Source: Mumia quercus
Lineage (GTDB): Bacteria > Actinomycetota > Actinomycetes > Propionibacteriales > Nocardioidaceae
Length of the DNA: 64,000 nt
Direction: 5' to 3'
Assembly (NCBI RefSeq): GCF_025506335.1
Contig: NZ_JANZYO010000001.1
Coordinates: forward strand, 466,074 to 530,073
The position numbers and the translations under genes were made by a program. The notes below the pieces were generated by a model. It did not search any database, was not told the origin of the DNA, and saw only the letters and a program-made list of their open reading frames with translations. Shown one piece after another: positions 16,536-25,964 of the stretch (position 1 is its first letter; every line of letters begins with the position of its first letter).

Positions 16536-17575
16536 GAGGCCGCTCCGGCAGGGACCGCCTCGCTGTCGGGTTCGGCCGCCTGCTCCCAGCCGCCGGTCAG
16601 CGCCTCGGACTGGCGCGCGTCGAGGGCCAGGCAGGTCACCGCCCCGAACAGGATCTCCGAGGCGTCGACGTCGCCACTCTCGACGAGCGTGCCGCAGATC
16701 TCGCGCGCCGCGAGCTGCTCGTGCACGGCGTCGGCCTCGACGTGCTCGTCGTAGTAGCGGGCTGCCTCGTCCCCGAACCCGACCCGACGCAGTCCTGCGG
16801 CGATCCGTCGGCACGGGATCGAGCTGGTGGCCTCGAACGCGGCCAGGTGACCCATCGCGGCTCCGCGCAGACGGCGGTGCAGGCAGAAGAGCGACATCGC
16901 GTTGGAGCTGGCGAGGGTGGCCGCGTCGGCCTTGTCGACGTACGCCCCGTACGTGTCGTCCAGCCCGCAGGCCCGCATCGTGGCGGCGAACAGCTCGTGG
17001 TGCAGGTGCCCGACGCGGCCGCCGCCGTACTCGTCGTACTGCAGCTCGACGAGGTGAGCCTTCGCGGGGCCGGTCAGCCGCGGGATCACGAACGTGTGCG
17101 GATCGGACTCCTTGAGGTGGTAGATGCTGCGCTGGCGCAGGAAGTCGCGGACCTGCTCCGGTGTCGCCTCGCGGCGGATGAAGCGGGAGAGGTCCGGGCC
17201 CTCGTCGAACTCCTCGGTGAGGGTGAAGATCTGCTCCGCGACGTCGCCGTCGTACGCCCGGGCCCGCGCGAGCCAGTCTGCGGCCGACTCCCGCAGGGCC
17301 GCTTCGAACGGGGCCTCGAGCACCGCGCGGAGCCCGGCGACCTCAGGCGCCCATTCCCACTGGTCGTCCACGTCGTCGAAGCCGTGGAAGCTGAGCTCGT
17401 AGATGATCCAGAGGCTGAGCTGGTGGTCGATGTCGGTGAGGGGCGAGCTGTGCTCCTCCTCCGCCACCTCCGACTCCGCCTCGTGCGCGAGGCGACCCGA
17501 TTCACCGTCCTGATCTCGTCGCAGCAGGTGGATCAGCCGTGCGCTGAGCGGACCGCGGGCGGCGGGAAGGTGCAT
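16532..17575 (-). CDS. Iron-containing redox enzyme (haem-oxygenase-like diiron fold)
   Basis: The 347-residue protein matches the iron-containing redox enzyme family: an all-helical C-terminal region with YDEYGGGRVGHLHHELFAATM and YYDEHVEADAVHEQLAAREI, rich in Glu and His spaced as in haem-oxygenase-like diiron oxidases. The N-terminal half holds LWIIYELSFHGFDDVDDQWEW. Family members oxidise or cleave amino-acid or fatty-acid derived substrates with oxygen; the specific reaction is unknown. AGGAG lies before ATG 17575. It heads an operon with CDGSH and zinc dehydrogenase genes. Confidence 0.85.
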   Translation of the reverse strand: MHLPAARGPLSARLIHLLRRDQDGESGRLAHEAESEVAEEEHSSPLTDIDHQLSLWIIYELSFHGFDDVDDQWEWAPEVAGLRAVLEAPFEAALRESAADWLARARAYDGDVAEQIFTLTEEFDEGPDLSRFIRREATPEQVRDFLRQRSIYHLKESDPHTFVIPRLTGPAKAHLVELQYDEYGGGRVGHLHHELFAATMRACGLDDTYGAYVDKADAATLASSNAMSLFCLHRRLRGAAMGHLAAFEATSSIPCRRIAAGLRRVGFGDEAARYYDEHVEADAVHEQLAAREICGTLVESGDVDASEILFGAVTCLALDARQSEALTGGWEQAAEPDSEAVPAGAAS

Positions 17576-17599
17576 CGACAGCTCCTGTGGAGAGAGGGA

Positions 17600-18799
17600 T
17601 CAGTCCTCGCTCCCAGTACCCCGCGCCGTCCTCGTCACACCTGGCGGGGCGGGTGACGCGCCAGCCGGAGCGTCCGGGTCCGGCTCGGGGACGTCCTCGC
17701 CTGGGGGCGTCACCCCACCCTCGGGCGGTGGGTCCCCGGCGGCGATGGCGATCTGCTCGTTGACGTAGCGGAAGACCGCGGCGAAGGTCGCCACGACAGG
17801 GACCGCCAGGAAGGCGCCCGTGATGCCGAACATCGAGCCGCCGGCCGTGATCGCCAGCAGCACGACCGCCGCCTGGATGTTCATCGCCTTGCCTTGCAGC
17901 CACGGCGACAGCACGTTGCCCTCGAGCTGCTGCACGACGATGATCACGATGAGCATGATCAGCGCGTCGCTGAAGTCGTTGGTGACGAGCGTGACGAGCA
18001 CGGCCAGGGCGCCGGTCACGAAGGCGCCGACGATCGGGATGAAGCCACCGAAGAAGACGAGCACCGCGAGCGGGACGGCCAGCGGCACGTCGAGCACGAC
18101 GAGGGCGATGCCGATGAACACGGCGTCGACGAACGACACCAGGGCCTGGGTCCGGATGAAGCCGCCGAGCGTGTCCCACGCCCGGGCGCCGGCCTCGCTG
18201 ACGTGGACGCCTGCGCTGCCGCCGAGCGTACGACGCACCCACGGGAGGAACTTGTGCCCGTCCTTCACGAAGAAGAACGTGAGCATGAGCACGAGGACGG
18301 TGTTGATGAGGACGCCGGTGGCGGCGCTGATGGTAGAGATGGCGCCTGCGCTGATGGAGGCCGCGCTGTTGCGCAGCCAGTCCTCGACGGCGTTGACCGC
18401 GTTCTCGAGCTGGGTGTCGGTGACGCCGAGCGGACCGTCCTGCACCCAGTCCTGCAGGACCTGAAGGCCTCTCGCCGCCTCCGCCGCGATCTCGCCGGCC
18501 TGGCCGGCGACCTGCGGGGCGAGGACGGCGACCACACCGCTGAGGATCCCGAGGAACCCGACGACCGTCACGGTCGCGGCGAGCGCCGCCGGGACACCGC
18601 GCTGACGCAGGAAGGCTGCCGGAGGGCCGAGCAGGGTCGTCACCACCAGGGCGAGCATCACCGGGTAGCCGATCATCCAGAACTTGCCGATGATCCAGCC
18701 GAGGACGTAGAGGCCGGCAGCGATCGCGATCAGCTGCCAGGACCAGCGTGCGAGCCGGCTGAATCCACTGGCCAGGACGGCGGAGCGTTCTCGGGTCAC
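17600..18799 (-). CDS. AI-2E family transporter (UPF0118 permease)
   Basis: The 399-residue product has the eight-helix pattern of the AI-2E exporter family: paired helices near the start (LIAIAAGLYVLGWIIGKFWM), a soluble central region (about 105-190), then VLMLTFFFVKDG, FGGFIPIVGAFVTG and GNVLSPWLQGKAMN, the last a family hallmark. The tail is Pro/Glu-rich. GTG 18799 is supported by TAGCCT seven bases upstream (18807-18812). Family members export diverse small molecules or ions; autoinducer export should not be assumed. It starts 32 nt after ung on the same strand. Confidence 0.88.
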   Translation of the reverse strand: MTRERSAVLASGFSRLARWSWQLIAIAAGLYVLGWIIGKFWMIGYPVMLALVVTTLLGPPAAFLRQRGVPAALAATVTVVGFLGILSGVVAVLAPQVAGQAGEIAAEAARGLQVLQDWVQDGPLGVTDTQLENAVNAVEDWLRNSAASISAGAISTISAATGVLINTVLVLMLTFFFVKDGHKFLPWVRRTLGGSAGVHVSEAGARAWDTLGGFIRTQALVSFVDAVFIGIALVVLDVPLAVPLAVLVFFGGFIPIVGAFVTGALAVLVTLVTNDFSDALIMLIVIIVVQQLEGNVLSPWLQGKAMNIQAAVVLLAITAGGSMFGITGAFLAVPVVATFAAVFRYVNEQIAIAAGDPPPEGGVTPPGEDVPEPDPDAPAGASPAPPGVTRTARGTGSED

Positions 18800-18806
18800 G
18801 CGACCG

Positions 18807-18812
18807 AGGCTA
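18807..18812 (-). promoter_or_regulatory. -10 box TAGCCT of the AI-2E permease gene
   Basis: TAGCCT-N7-GTG at 18799 fixes an otherwise unsupported start with no Shine-Dalgarno. Confidence 0.45.
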
Positions 18813-18830
18813 GGGCATCGGTCAATGCCC

Positions 18831-19505
18831 TCAGGGGAGGCGCCAGTCCACGGGTGGGCTTCCCTGCGCGACGAGCGCCTCGTTGACCCTGCTGAAGGGC
18901 CGGGACCCGAAGAATCCGCGTGACGCCGACAAGGGGCTCGGATGCGGCGAGGCGATGACCGGGGTGTCACCCAGCCAGGGCTGCAACGACTGCGCGTCGC
19001 GTCCCCACAGCAGCGCGACGAGCGGCTGGTCTCGGGCGACGAGGGACTTGATGGCCTGCTCGGTGATCGCCTCCCACCCTTTGCCGCGGTGGCTGGCCGG
19101 GCGGCCGGGCTCGACGGTGAGGACGCGGTTGAGCAGGAGCACGCCCTGCTTCGCCCAGGGGGTGAGGTCGCCGGACGTGGGCTCCGCGACGCCGAGGTCC
19201 GTGCGCATCTCGGCGTAGATGTTCATCAGGCTGCGGGGGATCGGCCGGACGTGCGGAGCCACCGAGAAGGACAACCCGACGGCGTGCCCCGGTGTCGGGT
19301 ACGGGTCCTGCCCGACGACGAGCACCTTGACCGCGTCCATGGGCTCGGTGAAGGCACGCAGGACGTGGCGGCCCTCTGGGAGGTAGCTGCGCCCGGCGGC
19401 GATCTCTGAGCGGAGGAACTCGCCCATGGCGGTGACCTGGTCGGCGACGGGGGCGAGGGCCTCGGCCCAGTCGGGGGCGACGAGCTGGCTCAGGGGTGCG
19501 GGCAC
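18831..19505 (-). CDS. ung: Uracil-DNA glycosylase
   Basis: The 224-residue family 1 enzyme excises uracil from DNA to start base-excision repair. It has the catalytic water-activating loop [18 protein letters not shown], the [17 protein letters not shown] strand and the [13 protein letters not shown] minor-groove loop containing the catalytic His. Length matches the family. The GTG start at 19505 is preceded by TAGGCT at 19513-19518, seven bases away, giving a likely leaderless mRNA. It is upstream of the permease gene, which has its own -10 box. Confidence 0.96.
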   Translation of the reverse strand: MPAPLSQLVAPDWAEALAPVADQVTAMGEFLRSEIAAGRSYLPEGRHVLRAFTEPMDAVKVLVVGQDPYPTPGHAVGLSFSVAPHVRPIPRSLMNIYAEMRTDLGVAEPTSGDLTPWAKQGVLLLNRVLTVEPGRPASHRGKGWEAITEQAIKSLVARDQPLVALLWGRDAQSLQPWLGDTPVIASPHPSPLSASRGFFGSRPFSRVNEALVAQGSPPVDWRLP

Positions 19506-19536
19506 GCGCGACAGCCTAGCGACGCGCCCCTGCTCC

Positions 19537-19854
19537 TCAGAAGACCGACATGAGCAGCACCACGGCCCCGAACACGCCGACGCTCACCACGAGGGTGAGG
19601 GGGACCCACGTCGCGGGCGGGTCCTCGTTCGCGAGGATCCGGCGGTCGACGACGCGCCACCTCAGGTAGCCGAGCAACGACAGCAGGATGCCGCCGGCGA
19701 AGATGACGGCGCCGAGGACCCGCGTCCGTTCCGTGTCTCCGAGGTTGTCGCCGAACTCGATGATCGCCACGCCGGCGGCCATCAGTGCGAGCGCGGTACG
19801 CACGTACGCGAGGTAGGTGCGCTCGTTGGCGAGGATAACCTGCGTGTTGCTCAT
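19537..19854 (-). CDS. DUF202 (YidH-like) membrane protein
   Basis: The 105-residue protein has the DUF202 signature at its N-terminus, [21 protein letters not shown], then helices at about 20-36, 48-66 and 85-103. YidH/YqjF-type proteins are small inner-membrane proteins of unknown function. ATG 19854 gives the standard family N-terminus; the longer frame to 19938 is spurious. It diverges from the ECF sigma gene. Confidence 0.88.
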   Translation of the reverse strand: MSNTQVILANERTYLAYVRTALALMAAGVAIIEFGDNLGDTERTRVLGAVIFAGGILLSLLGYLRWRVVDRRILANEDPPATWVPLTLVVSVGVFGAVVLLMSVF

Positions 19855-19936
19855 GCGGGCGAGTCTGGCACGGAGACTCGCCCTGCGAAGATCGATGCAA
19901 CACCACCGGCTCCGGCGGCGTCCATGATGTGTGACC

Positions 19937-20443
19937 ATGACCGACTCCGAGCAGCTGGCCGACGTCGACGCGTTCGTGCGTGAGCACGCGACGTGGCTGA
20001 CGCGTCTGGCGTACCTGCTCGTCGGGAGTCGTGAGGACGCCCTGGACCTCGCTCAAGACACCTGCACCCGGCTGTGGAAGTCGTGGGCGAGCGTGTCTGC
20101 CGCCGAGGACCCGCTCGCGTACGTCGCGACGATCATGGTGAACCTCCAGCGCAGCCGGTGGAGACGCAAGAGGCTGCAGGAGGTGCCGCTCGAGCCGTCG
20201 GTGCATGCCGACACCCGCGACGCCCTCGCGTACGAGGACGTCGACGCGCTGCGCCAAGGGCTCGACGCCCTGTCGGACCGCCAGCGCCGCGCCATCGTGC
20301 TGCGCTACTGGGTCGACCTCGACGACGCGGCGATCGCCGCGGCGCTGGGGTGCCGCCCGGCGACCGTACGCAGTCTGCTCTCGCGAGGCATCGCTCGGCT
20401 GCGCCAGGACCTGACCGACCCGTACGAGGGGACTCCGCGATGA
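19937..20443 (+). CDS. SigE-family ECF sigma factor
   Basis: The 168-residue extracytoplasmic-function sigma factor has region 2 (DAFVREHATWLTRLAYLLVG, then SREDALDLAQDTCTRLWKSW) and region 4 (LDALSDRQRRAIVLRYWVDL, AAALGCRPATVRSLLSRGIA). This is the actinobacterial SigE-family layout of TIGR02983 type. ATG 19937 is chosen; GTG 19931 is an alternative two codons earlier. Its stop overlaps the next start as ATGA, so the downstream membrane protein is very likely its regulator or partner. Confidence 0.9.
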   Translation: MTDSEQLADVDAFVREHATWLTRLAYLLVGSREDALDLAQDTCTRLWKSWASVSAAEDPLAYVATIMVNLQRSRWRRKRLQEVPLEPSVHADTRDALAYEDVDALRQGLDALSDRQRRAIVLRYWVDLDDAAIAAALGCRPATVRSLLSRGIARLRQDLTDPYEGTPR

Positions 20444-21384
20444 ACGACGACGACCTGCGGCGGCGTCTCGACGACCTCGCCGCGCACGCGCCCGACGGCG
20501 ACGAGCTCCGCCGGCGATGGGCGGCGGCCGCGCCGACGCGGCGCACCAGGGCGGTGTCGCGTCGGGTGGCCCCGGTCGCCGCGGTTCTCGCTGCGGCGGC
20601 GGTGGTGGCGGTGGCTGCGGTCGGTCTCGCCAGCCGTGGGGGCGTTCCGTCGACCGAGCCGCCGCAGGTCGCCGCGCCGCCGTCGGCCGCCGACGCGACG
20701 CCTGAGGACGACGCCCGCGTGGCCGAGCGCGACGAGGCCGCTGCCGCACGCGTCCTCGGCGCGCCGGGCGTCGCGCTCCGCGAGGTCGGGCGCGGTCGCG
20801 TCGTCGTCTCGGTCCCGGACACCTGGCGGTGGGAGGCGCCTCGGTGCGACGAGCCGCTCCACTCCGGCTACTTCTTCTCCGTCGGCATCTTCAAGGCGTG
20901 CGCCGTCCAGCGGCCGCCCACGATCACGACGGTGCGCATCGACTCGCTCGCCGCGACCGGCACCACCCAAGACGACCCGCCGGTCGACGCGTCGCTGGAC
21001 GGGGTGCCCTACGGCCAGGTGCGCAGCACCGTCGACGGTGTCACCCAGGACGTCGTCGTCGTTCCCCAGGAAGACGTCCGTCTCCTCGTGAAGGGCCCCG
21101 CCGAGGCCGTCGACGTCGTCGTCGGCTCGCTGCGTCTGCTCCCCACCGACGAGGTCGCCGTCCCGCAGGTCACGCTCGGGATGAGGGGCGGCAAGAAGGG
21201 GTACGCCGCAATGCCGCGACCGCGGGAGATGCAGGAGCGGCTCACGCGTGTCGGCTTGCGGGCAGAGGTCCGGACGACCGGCGGGGCCACCCTCGCCGCG
21301 TACGACGAGGTGCGCGTCTCCCCGGCCCCCGGGACCGTCGTCCCGGTCGGGACCGTCGTACGGATCGAGCTCGCGGGGAGCTAG
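20440..21384 (+). CDS. Membrane protein coupled to ECF sigma, PASTA-like C-terminus
   Basis: The 314-residue protein has a cytoplasmic N-terminus (about 1-45, DLRRRLDDLAAHAPDGDELR), one transmembrane helix (about 46-66) and a large external region. Its last 70 residues look PASTA-like: VPQVTLGMRG, MQERLTRVGLRAEV, VSPAPGTVVPVGTVVRIEL. PASTA domains bind muropeptides or wall polymers. Translational coupling to the sigma gene and the short cytoplasmic part fit an anti-sigma or sensor role, but no zinc-binding anti-sigma motif is present. Function is therefore inferred from layout. Confidence 0.75.
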   Translation: MNDDDLRRRLDDLAAHAPDGDELRRRWAAAAPTRRTRAVSRRVAPVAAVLAAAAVVAVAAVGLASRGGVPSTEPPQVAAPPSAADATPEDDARVAERDEAAAARVLGAPGVALREVGRGRVVVSVPDTWRWEAPRCDEPLHSGYFFSVGIFKACAVQRPPTITTVRIDSLAATGTTQDDPPVDASLDGVPYGQVRSTVDGVTQDVVVVPQEDVRLLVKGPAEAVDVVVGSLRLLPTDEVAVPQVTLGMRGGKKGYAAMPRPREMQERLTRVGLRAEVRTTGGATLAAYDEVRVSPAPGTVVPVGTVVRIELAGS

Positions 21385-21472
21385 GCGCGACTCGTCGGGT
21401 GGGCTCGGCGACGCCCGATACACTGGGTGGGCTCAGGGTTCCTGGCGCGTTCTGGTGGAGGGAGGCGCGCCA

Positions 21473-22708
21473 GTGCTGCGACCCTTGAGGAACCACCCCG
21501 TGTCACCGTTCGCCACCTACCGCCGACTCTTCTCCCTTGTCGGGCCCGGATATGTCGTCGTCGCCTTCCTCGGGCGGCTCCCGCTGGCCATGAGCCAGAT
21601 GGGCACCCTTCTGCTCGTCTCTTCCACCACAGGTGCCTACACGACGGGCGGTCTCGCGGCCGGTGCGCTCGCGGTCGCCAACGCCGTGGTCTCGCCGGTC
21701 GCCGGCGCGCTCGCCGACCGCGTCGGGCAGCGTCCTGTGGTGCTGGTCCAGTCCTTCACCGGCGGTGCGGGCCTGGCAGCACTGGTCGTGCTCGCCCAGG
21801 CCGGGGCCGCCGACGGGTGGCTGATCGCCGTGGCCGCGCTGACCGGAGCCGCGATGCCGCAGGTCGGCCCGCTGGCCCGCGTGCGCTGGCGGCCGATCAC
21901 CGGTCGTGCAGGGCGCGAGTCGCCGCAGCTGGTCGACGCCGCGTTCTCGTACGAGGGCGCGGCCGACGAGGCCTCGTTCGTGCTCGGTCCCGCGCTCGTC
22001 GGCACGGTCGCCGTGCTCGTCGACCCCGCGGGGTCGCTGCTGGTGGCTGCGGCCCTCCTCGTCGTGTTCGGCGGATGGTTCGGCCTCCACCCCACGGCCG
22101 CGCTCACCCGCGTGACGCACGTCGCGAACGCCGTGAAGGGCCGCATCTTCACGACGGCGTTCGCGCTGATCGTCGTCGCGCAGCTGCTCGTCGGCGTGCT
22201 GTTCGGCTCCGTGCAGACCGGAGCGACCGCGCTGGCAACCGCCGAGGGTACGCCGGGGCTCTCGGGCCTCGTCCACGCGACGCTGGGCGTGGGCTCGGTC
22301 GTCGCGGGACTCTCGATGGCGTGGGTGCCGGCGCGGATCGGGTTCGAGCGGCGCATCCTCGCCGCGGCCGCCGCGCTCGCGCTCCTCTCGTCGCCGCTCG
22401 TGCTGGTCCACAGCCTGCCTGCGCTCGTCGGCGTCGTGCTGGTGCTCGGCTTCGCCGTGGCGCCGTACATGATCAGCAACTTCACGCTCGGCGAGCGCAT
22501 CGTGCCGCTCAACCGGGTCGGGGCGGCGATGACGCTGCTGGCCGGGGCGACCGGGATCGGGTACGCCGTCGGCTCGACCACGGCGGGACGGCTCGCGGAC
22601 GCCGGAGGCTACGGACCGGCGTTCGGCGTCACCGTCGCCGCGGCGTGGACGGCGCTGATCCTGGCGCTGGCCGCGCAGCGCACCCTGGGCCAGGCCCCGC
22701 GCCGCTGA
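21473..22708 (+). CDS. Major facilitator superfamily permease
   Basis: The 411-residue protein has about twelve hydrophobic helices. Between helices 2 and 3 is the MFS loop motif GALADRVGQRPVVL, and the mid-protein loop begins near LHPTAALTRVTH. It resembles drug or metabolite exporters, without a recognisable substrate class. GTG 21473 has a strong purine site GGAGGGAGG nine bases upstream; GTG 21500 is an alternative. It stands alone, converging with the acetyltransferase gene. Confidence 0.85.
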   Translation: MLRPLRNHPVSPFATYRRLFSLVGPGYVVVAFLGRLPLAMSQMGTLLLVSSTTGAYTTGGLAAGALAVANAVVSPVAGALADRVGQRPVVLVQSFTGGAGLAALVVLAQAGAADGWLIAVAALTGAAMPQVGPLARVRWRPITGRAGRESPQLVDAAFSYEGAADEASFVLGPALVGTVAVLVDPAGSLLVAAALLVVFGGWFGLHPTAALTRVTHVANAVKGRIFTTAFALIVVAQLLVGVLFGSVQTGATALATAEGTPGLSGLVHATLGVGSVVAGLSMAWVPARIGFERRILAAAAALALLSSPLVLVHSLPALVGVVLVLGFAVAPYMISNFTLGERIVPLNRVGAAMTLLAGATGIGYAVGSTTAGRLADAGGYGPAFGVTVAAAWTALILALAAQRTLGQAPRR

Positions 22709-22732
22709 CCGTCTGCGCCGCCCGGCCGTGGC

Positions 22733-23323
22733 TCAGCGGGCGAGGGCGGCACGGAGTCCGTCGCGGACCTGTGGCCACTCGTCGTCGACGACGCTGTAGA
22801 GCACCGTCGTACGGAACGACCCGTCCTTGCGGGGCTTGTGCTTGCGCAGCATGCCCTCCTTGGTCGCGCCGAGCCGCTCGATCGCAGCCTGCGACTGCGT
22901 GTTGCGCTCGTCGGTCTCCCACGCCACCCTTACGGCGCCGAGGGTGTCGAACGCATGGGTGAGGAGCATCAGCTTGGCCTCGGTGTTGATGCCGCTGCGT
23001 TGGAATCGCTCGCCGAGCCAGGTGGCGCCGATGAGCAGCGAGCGACGCTCGGGGCTCACGTCGTACATGGTCGTGATGCCGGCGAGGTCGCCTGACTTCG
23101 TGTCGATCTGCGCCCAGGCGTTGGTGTCGGGCATGGTGAGGTAGCGCTGCACCACGGCTTCGGCCTCCGCGAGGGTCGTCGGCCGGTCGAACGACATCCA
23201 CTCGAAGACGGAGTCGTCCTGCGAGGCTGCCAGCACCCCCTCGGCATGGTGGGGACGCAGCTGCGTGAGGGTGACGTGATCGCCGAACATGTCCTGGGCT
23301 TCGTACCACTGACTCGGTCGCAT
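22733..23323 (-). CDS. RimJ/RimL-type GNAT acetyltransferase
   Basis: The 196-residue protein has the GNAT fold: VTLTQLRPHHAEGVLAA at the start, IGATWLGERFQRSGINTEAK forming the acetyl-CoA binding turn, and RVAWETDERNTQSQAAIERLGA with EGMLRKHK at the end. This subgroup acetylates protein N-termini or small amines. The ATG at 23323 follows TAGGGT (23331-23336) by seven bases. The substrate is unknown. Confidence 0.87.
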   Translation of the reverse strand: MRPSQWYEAQDMFGDHVTLTQLRPHHAEGVLAASQDDSVFEWMSFDRPTTLAEAEAVVQRYLTMPDTNAWAQIDTKSGDLAGITTMYDVSPERRSLLIGATWLGERFQRSGINTEAKLMLLTHAFDTLGAVRVAWETDERNTQSQAAIERLGATKEGMLRKHKPRKDGSFRTTVLYSVVDDEWPQVRDGLRAALAR

Positions 23324-23368
23324 GCGTTCGACCCTAACCGGGGCGTCGGAGGCCCCCGCGCGGGTGGC

Positions 23369-24844
23369 TCAGTCGACCGGTCGGGTCCGCTTGCCGTGCG
23401 GCTCGCGGATCTTCTCCAGCTCCTCGAGGAAGCGGTGCGCCCACTTGTCGATGTCGTGCTCCATGACGTGGCGACGCATCGCGCGCATCCGCTTGGCCTT
23501 CTCCTTCGGCGGGTCGGTGATCGCCTTGAGCATCGTGGCCTTCATCCCGTTGATGTCGTACGGGTTGACGAGGTAGGCCTGCTTGAGCTCGGCGGCGGCA
23601 CCGGCGAACTCGCTGAGCACCAGCGCCCCGGTCTCCTCGTAGCGGCACGCGACGTACTCCTTGGCGACGAGGTTCATCCCGTCACGCAACGGCGTCACGA
23701 CCATCACGTCGGCAGCGCGGTAGAGGGCCGCCATCTCGGTGCGCGGGTACGAGGAGTGCAGATAGGTGATCGGCGGCTGGCCGATCCGCCCGACGTCACC
23801 GTTGATGCGGCCGACGAGGCGGTCGATCTCGTCGCGCAGGCGGCGGTACTGGTCGACGCGTTCCCGCGAGGGCGGCGCCACCTGGACGAAGACGGCGTCG
23901 GCGGGGTCGAGGAGACCCTCCTGCGCCAGCTCGCCGAACGCGCGCAGGCGCTGCGGCATCCCCTTGGTGTAGTCGAGACGGTCGACGCCCAGGAGCACGA
24001 ACTTGGGGTTGCCGAGGCTCTCGCGGATCTCGTCGGCGCGGGCCTGCGTCTCAGGTCGCCGTGCGAGCTCTTCGTACGAGTGCGAGTCGATCGAGATCGG
24101 GAACGCCTTGGCGACGACCGTACGGCCGTCCTCCAGGTAGATGGTGTCGCGGTGCGTCTTGTGACCGACGCGCATGCGGACGAGCCGGACGAAGTTCTGC
24201 GCGCCGCCGGTGGTCTGGAAGCCGACGAGGTCCGCGCCGAGCAGGCCCTCGAGGATGCGGCGGCGCCACGGCAGCTGGGTGAACAGCTCGGCCGGCGGGA
24301 ACGGCACGTGCAGGAAGTAGCCGATCCGCAGGTCGGGGCGCATCTCGCGCAGCATCTGCGGGACGAGCTGGAGCTGGTAGTCCTGGACCCAGACGACGGC
24401 CGAGGGCTCGGCGATGGTGGCGGCGTACTCGGCGAAGCGCCGGTTGACGGCGACGTAGGCGTCCCACCACTCGCGGTGGAACTCCGGTGTCGCGATGACG
24501 TCGTGGTAGAGCGGCCAGAGCGTCGCGTTGGAGAAGCCCTCGTAGTACTCCTCCACCTCCTGCTCGTGGATCGGGACGGGCACCAGCTGCATGCCCTCGT
24601 GGTCGAACGGCTCCAGCTCCTCGTCGGGGGCGCCGGTCCAGCCGATCCACGCGCCGCCCTGCTTGCGCAGCACCGGCTCCAGCGCGGTCACCAGGCCGCC
24701 GGGGGAGGTCCGCCAGGTGGTCGAGCCGTCCGGCATCTGCACGCGGTCGACCGGCAGCCGGTTGGCGGCGACGACGAACGCCGCAGAGCCCTCGTGCCCC
24801 CGCAGGCTGTTGATGACCTTGTCGGATCCACGTACGTCGCTCAT
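23369..24844 (-). CDS. otsA: Trehalose-6-phosphate synthase
   Basis: The 491-residue GT20 enzyme makes trehalose 6-phosphate from UDP- or GDP-glucose and glucose 6-phosphate. Signature stretches are FVVAANRLPVDR, VWVQDYQLQLVPQMLRE, GYFLHVPFPPAELF, LLGVDRLDYTKGMPQRL and TPLRDGMNLVAKEYVA. Length is as expected. ATG 24844 lies seven bases from TAAGGT (24852-24857). The phosphatase gene otsB is 4.3 kb away on the opposite strand, so the two steps are not in one operon here. Confidence 0.96.
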   Translation of the reverse strand: MSDVRGSDKVINSLRGHEGSAAFVVAANRLPVDRVQMPDGSTTWRTSPGGLVTALEPVLRKQGGAWIGWTGAPDEELEPFDHEGMQLVPVPIHEQEVEEYYEGFSNATLWPLYHDVIATPEFHREWWDAYVAVNRRFAEYAATIAEPSAVVWVQDYQLQLVPQMLREMRPDLRIGYFLHVPFPPAELFTQLPWRRRILEGLLGADLVGFQTTGGAQNFVRLVRMRVGHKTHRDTIYLEDGRTVVAKAFPISIDSHSYEELARRPETQARADEIRESLGNPKFVLLGVDRLDYTKGMPQRLRAFGELAQEGLLDPADAVFVQVAPPSRERVDQYRRLRDEIDRLVGRINGDVGRIGQPPITYLHSSYPRTEMAALYRAADVMVVTPLRDGMNLVAKEYVACRYEETGALVLSEFAGAAAELKQAYLVNPYDINGMKATMLKAITDPPKEKAKRMRAMRRHVMEHDIDKWAHRFLEELEKIREPHGKRTRPVD

Positions 24845-24894
24845 GGGCTCGACCTTATCGGCCGACACCGCGCGCAGGCAGTGGACGGAGGAGG

Positions 24895-25887
24895 TCAGCC
24901 CGTCGTCGCACCGACCTGCGCACGGATCTCGTCCATGAGCGCCATGATCTCCACCGTCTCGTCCAGCGGCAGGAGCGACGACTCGGTACGCCCGCCGCGC
25001 AGGCAGCGGCCGACCTCGAGGATCTCGTGGGCGTAGCCCTCGCCGAGGACCGGCACGGTGATCTCGTCGGACTCCCAGTAGCGGGCGTACGTGAAGGCCC
25101 GCGGGTTGTTCATCGGCCCCGCGACCTCGATCCTGCCGCCGTCCCCGGCGATCGACGCCCGGCCGTCGGACCAGGCGACCTGGGTCCACGAGATCGACGC
25201 CACCGCCCCCGACGCGTACCGCAGCGTCGCGCCGCCGTTCAGGTCGACGCCAGTGTCGCTGAGCGCGGCCGAGGCGCTGATCTCGTCCGGCCTGCCGAGC
25301 ACGAGGTAGGCGAACGTCAGCGGGTAGATGCCGATGTCGAGCAGCGCGCTGGCGCCGAGCGCGGGGTCCCAGAGGCGGGCCTTGTCGGCGGGGGCGGAGA
25401 AGCCCAGGTCCGCGCGTACCTGCCGCACCTCTCCGCAGGCGCCCTCGCTGACCATCTCGAGCATCCGGACGACGTTGGGGTTGAGGCGCATCCACATGGC
25501 CTCGGCGAAGAACAGCCCGCGCCGGCGCGCCTCGTCGACGAGACGCTGGGCCGACGGTGCGTCCAGGGTGAGCGCCTTCTCGCAGAGCACCGCCTTGCCC
25601 GCCTCGAAGCACGCGAGAACGTCTTCGGTGTGGCGCCCGTGCGGCGTCGCGACGTACACGACGTCCACGTCGGGGTCGCCGAGCAGGTCCTCGTACGACC
25701 CGTACGGACGCGGCTGCGTCGTGGCGTCGGTGTACTCGTCGGCGAAGGCGCGCGCCGACGACAGCGACCGTGAGCCGACGGCGTGCAGCGTCGCGTCGTC
25801 GAGGAGGGCCAGATCGCGTGCGAAGCTGTGGGCGATGTCGCCGGTGGCGAGGATGCCCCAGCGGATCGGAGCGGGGTCGGACGTCAT
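24895..25887 (-). CDS. Gfo/Idh/MocA-family NAD(P)-dependent oxidoreductase
   Basis: The 330-residue protein starts with a Rossmann motif IRWGILATGDIAHSFARDL and has the family lysine motif ATPHGRHTEDVLACFEAGKAV with CEKALTLD, where Lys of CEK is catalytic. The C-terminal substrate domain includes LLDIGIYPLTFAYLVLG. Members oxidise or reduce sugars, inositols or dihydrodiols. An ATG nine bases upstream (25896) is an alternative start. It is 50 nt upstream of otsA on the same strand, which hints at sugar metabolism without proof. Confidence 0.88.
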   Translation of the reverse strand: MTSDPAPIRWGILATGDIAHSFARDLALLDDATLHAVGSRSLSSARAFADEYTDATTQPRPYGSYEDLLGDPDVDVVYVATPHGRHTEDVLACFEAGKAVLCEKALTLDAPSAQRLVDEARRRGLFFAEAMWMRLNPNVVRMLEMVSEGACGEVRQVRADLGFSAPADKARLWDPALGASALLDIGIYPLTFAYLVLGRPDEISASAALSDTGVDLNGGATLRYASGAVASISWTQVAWSDGRASIAGDGGRIEVAGPMNNPRAFTYARYWESDEITVPVLGEGYAHEILEVGRCLRGGRTESSLLPLDETVEIMALMDEIRAQVGATTG

Positions 25888-25964
25888 GGCGGCCATCCTC
25901 GCGCTCGGGGCTCGTGCGCGCCACGCCGGGCCGCAGCGAATACCAACGATGTCATTCGCACACC

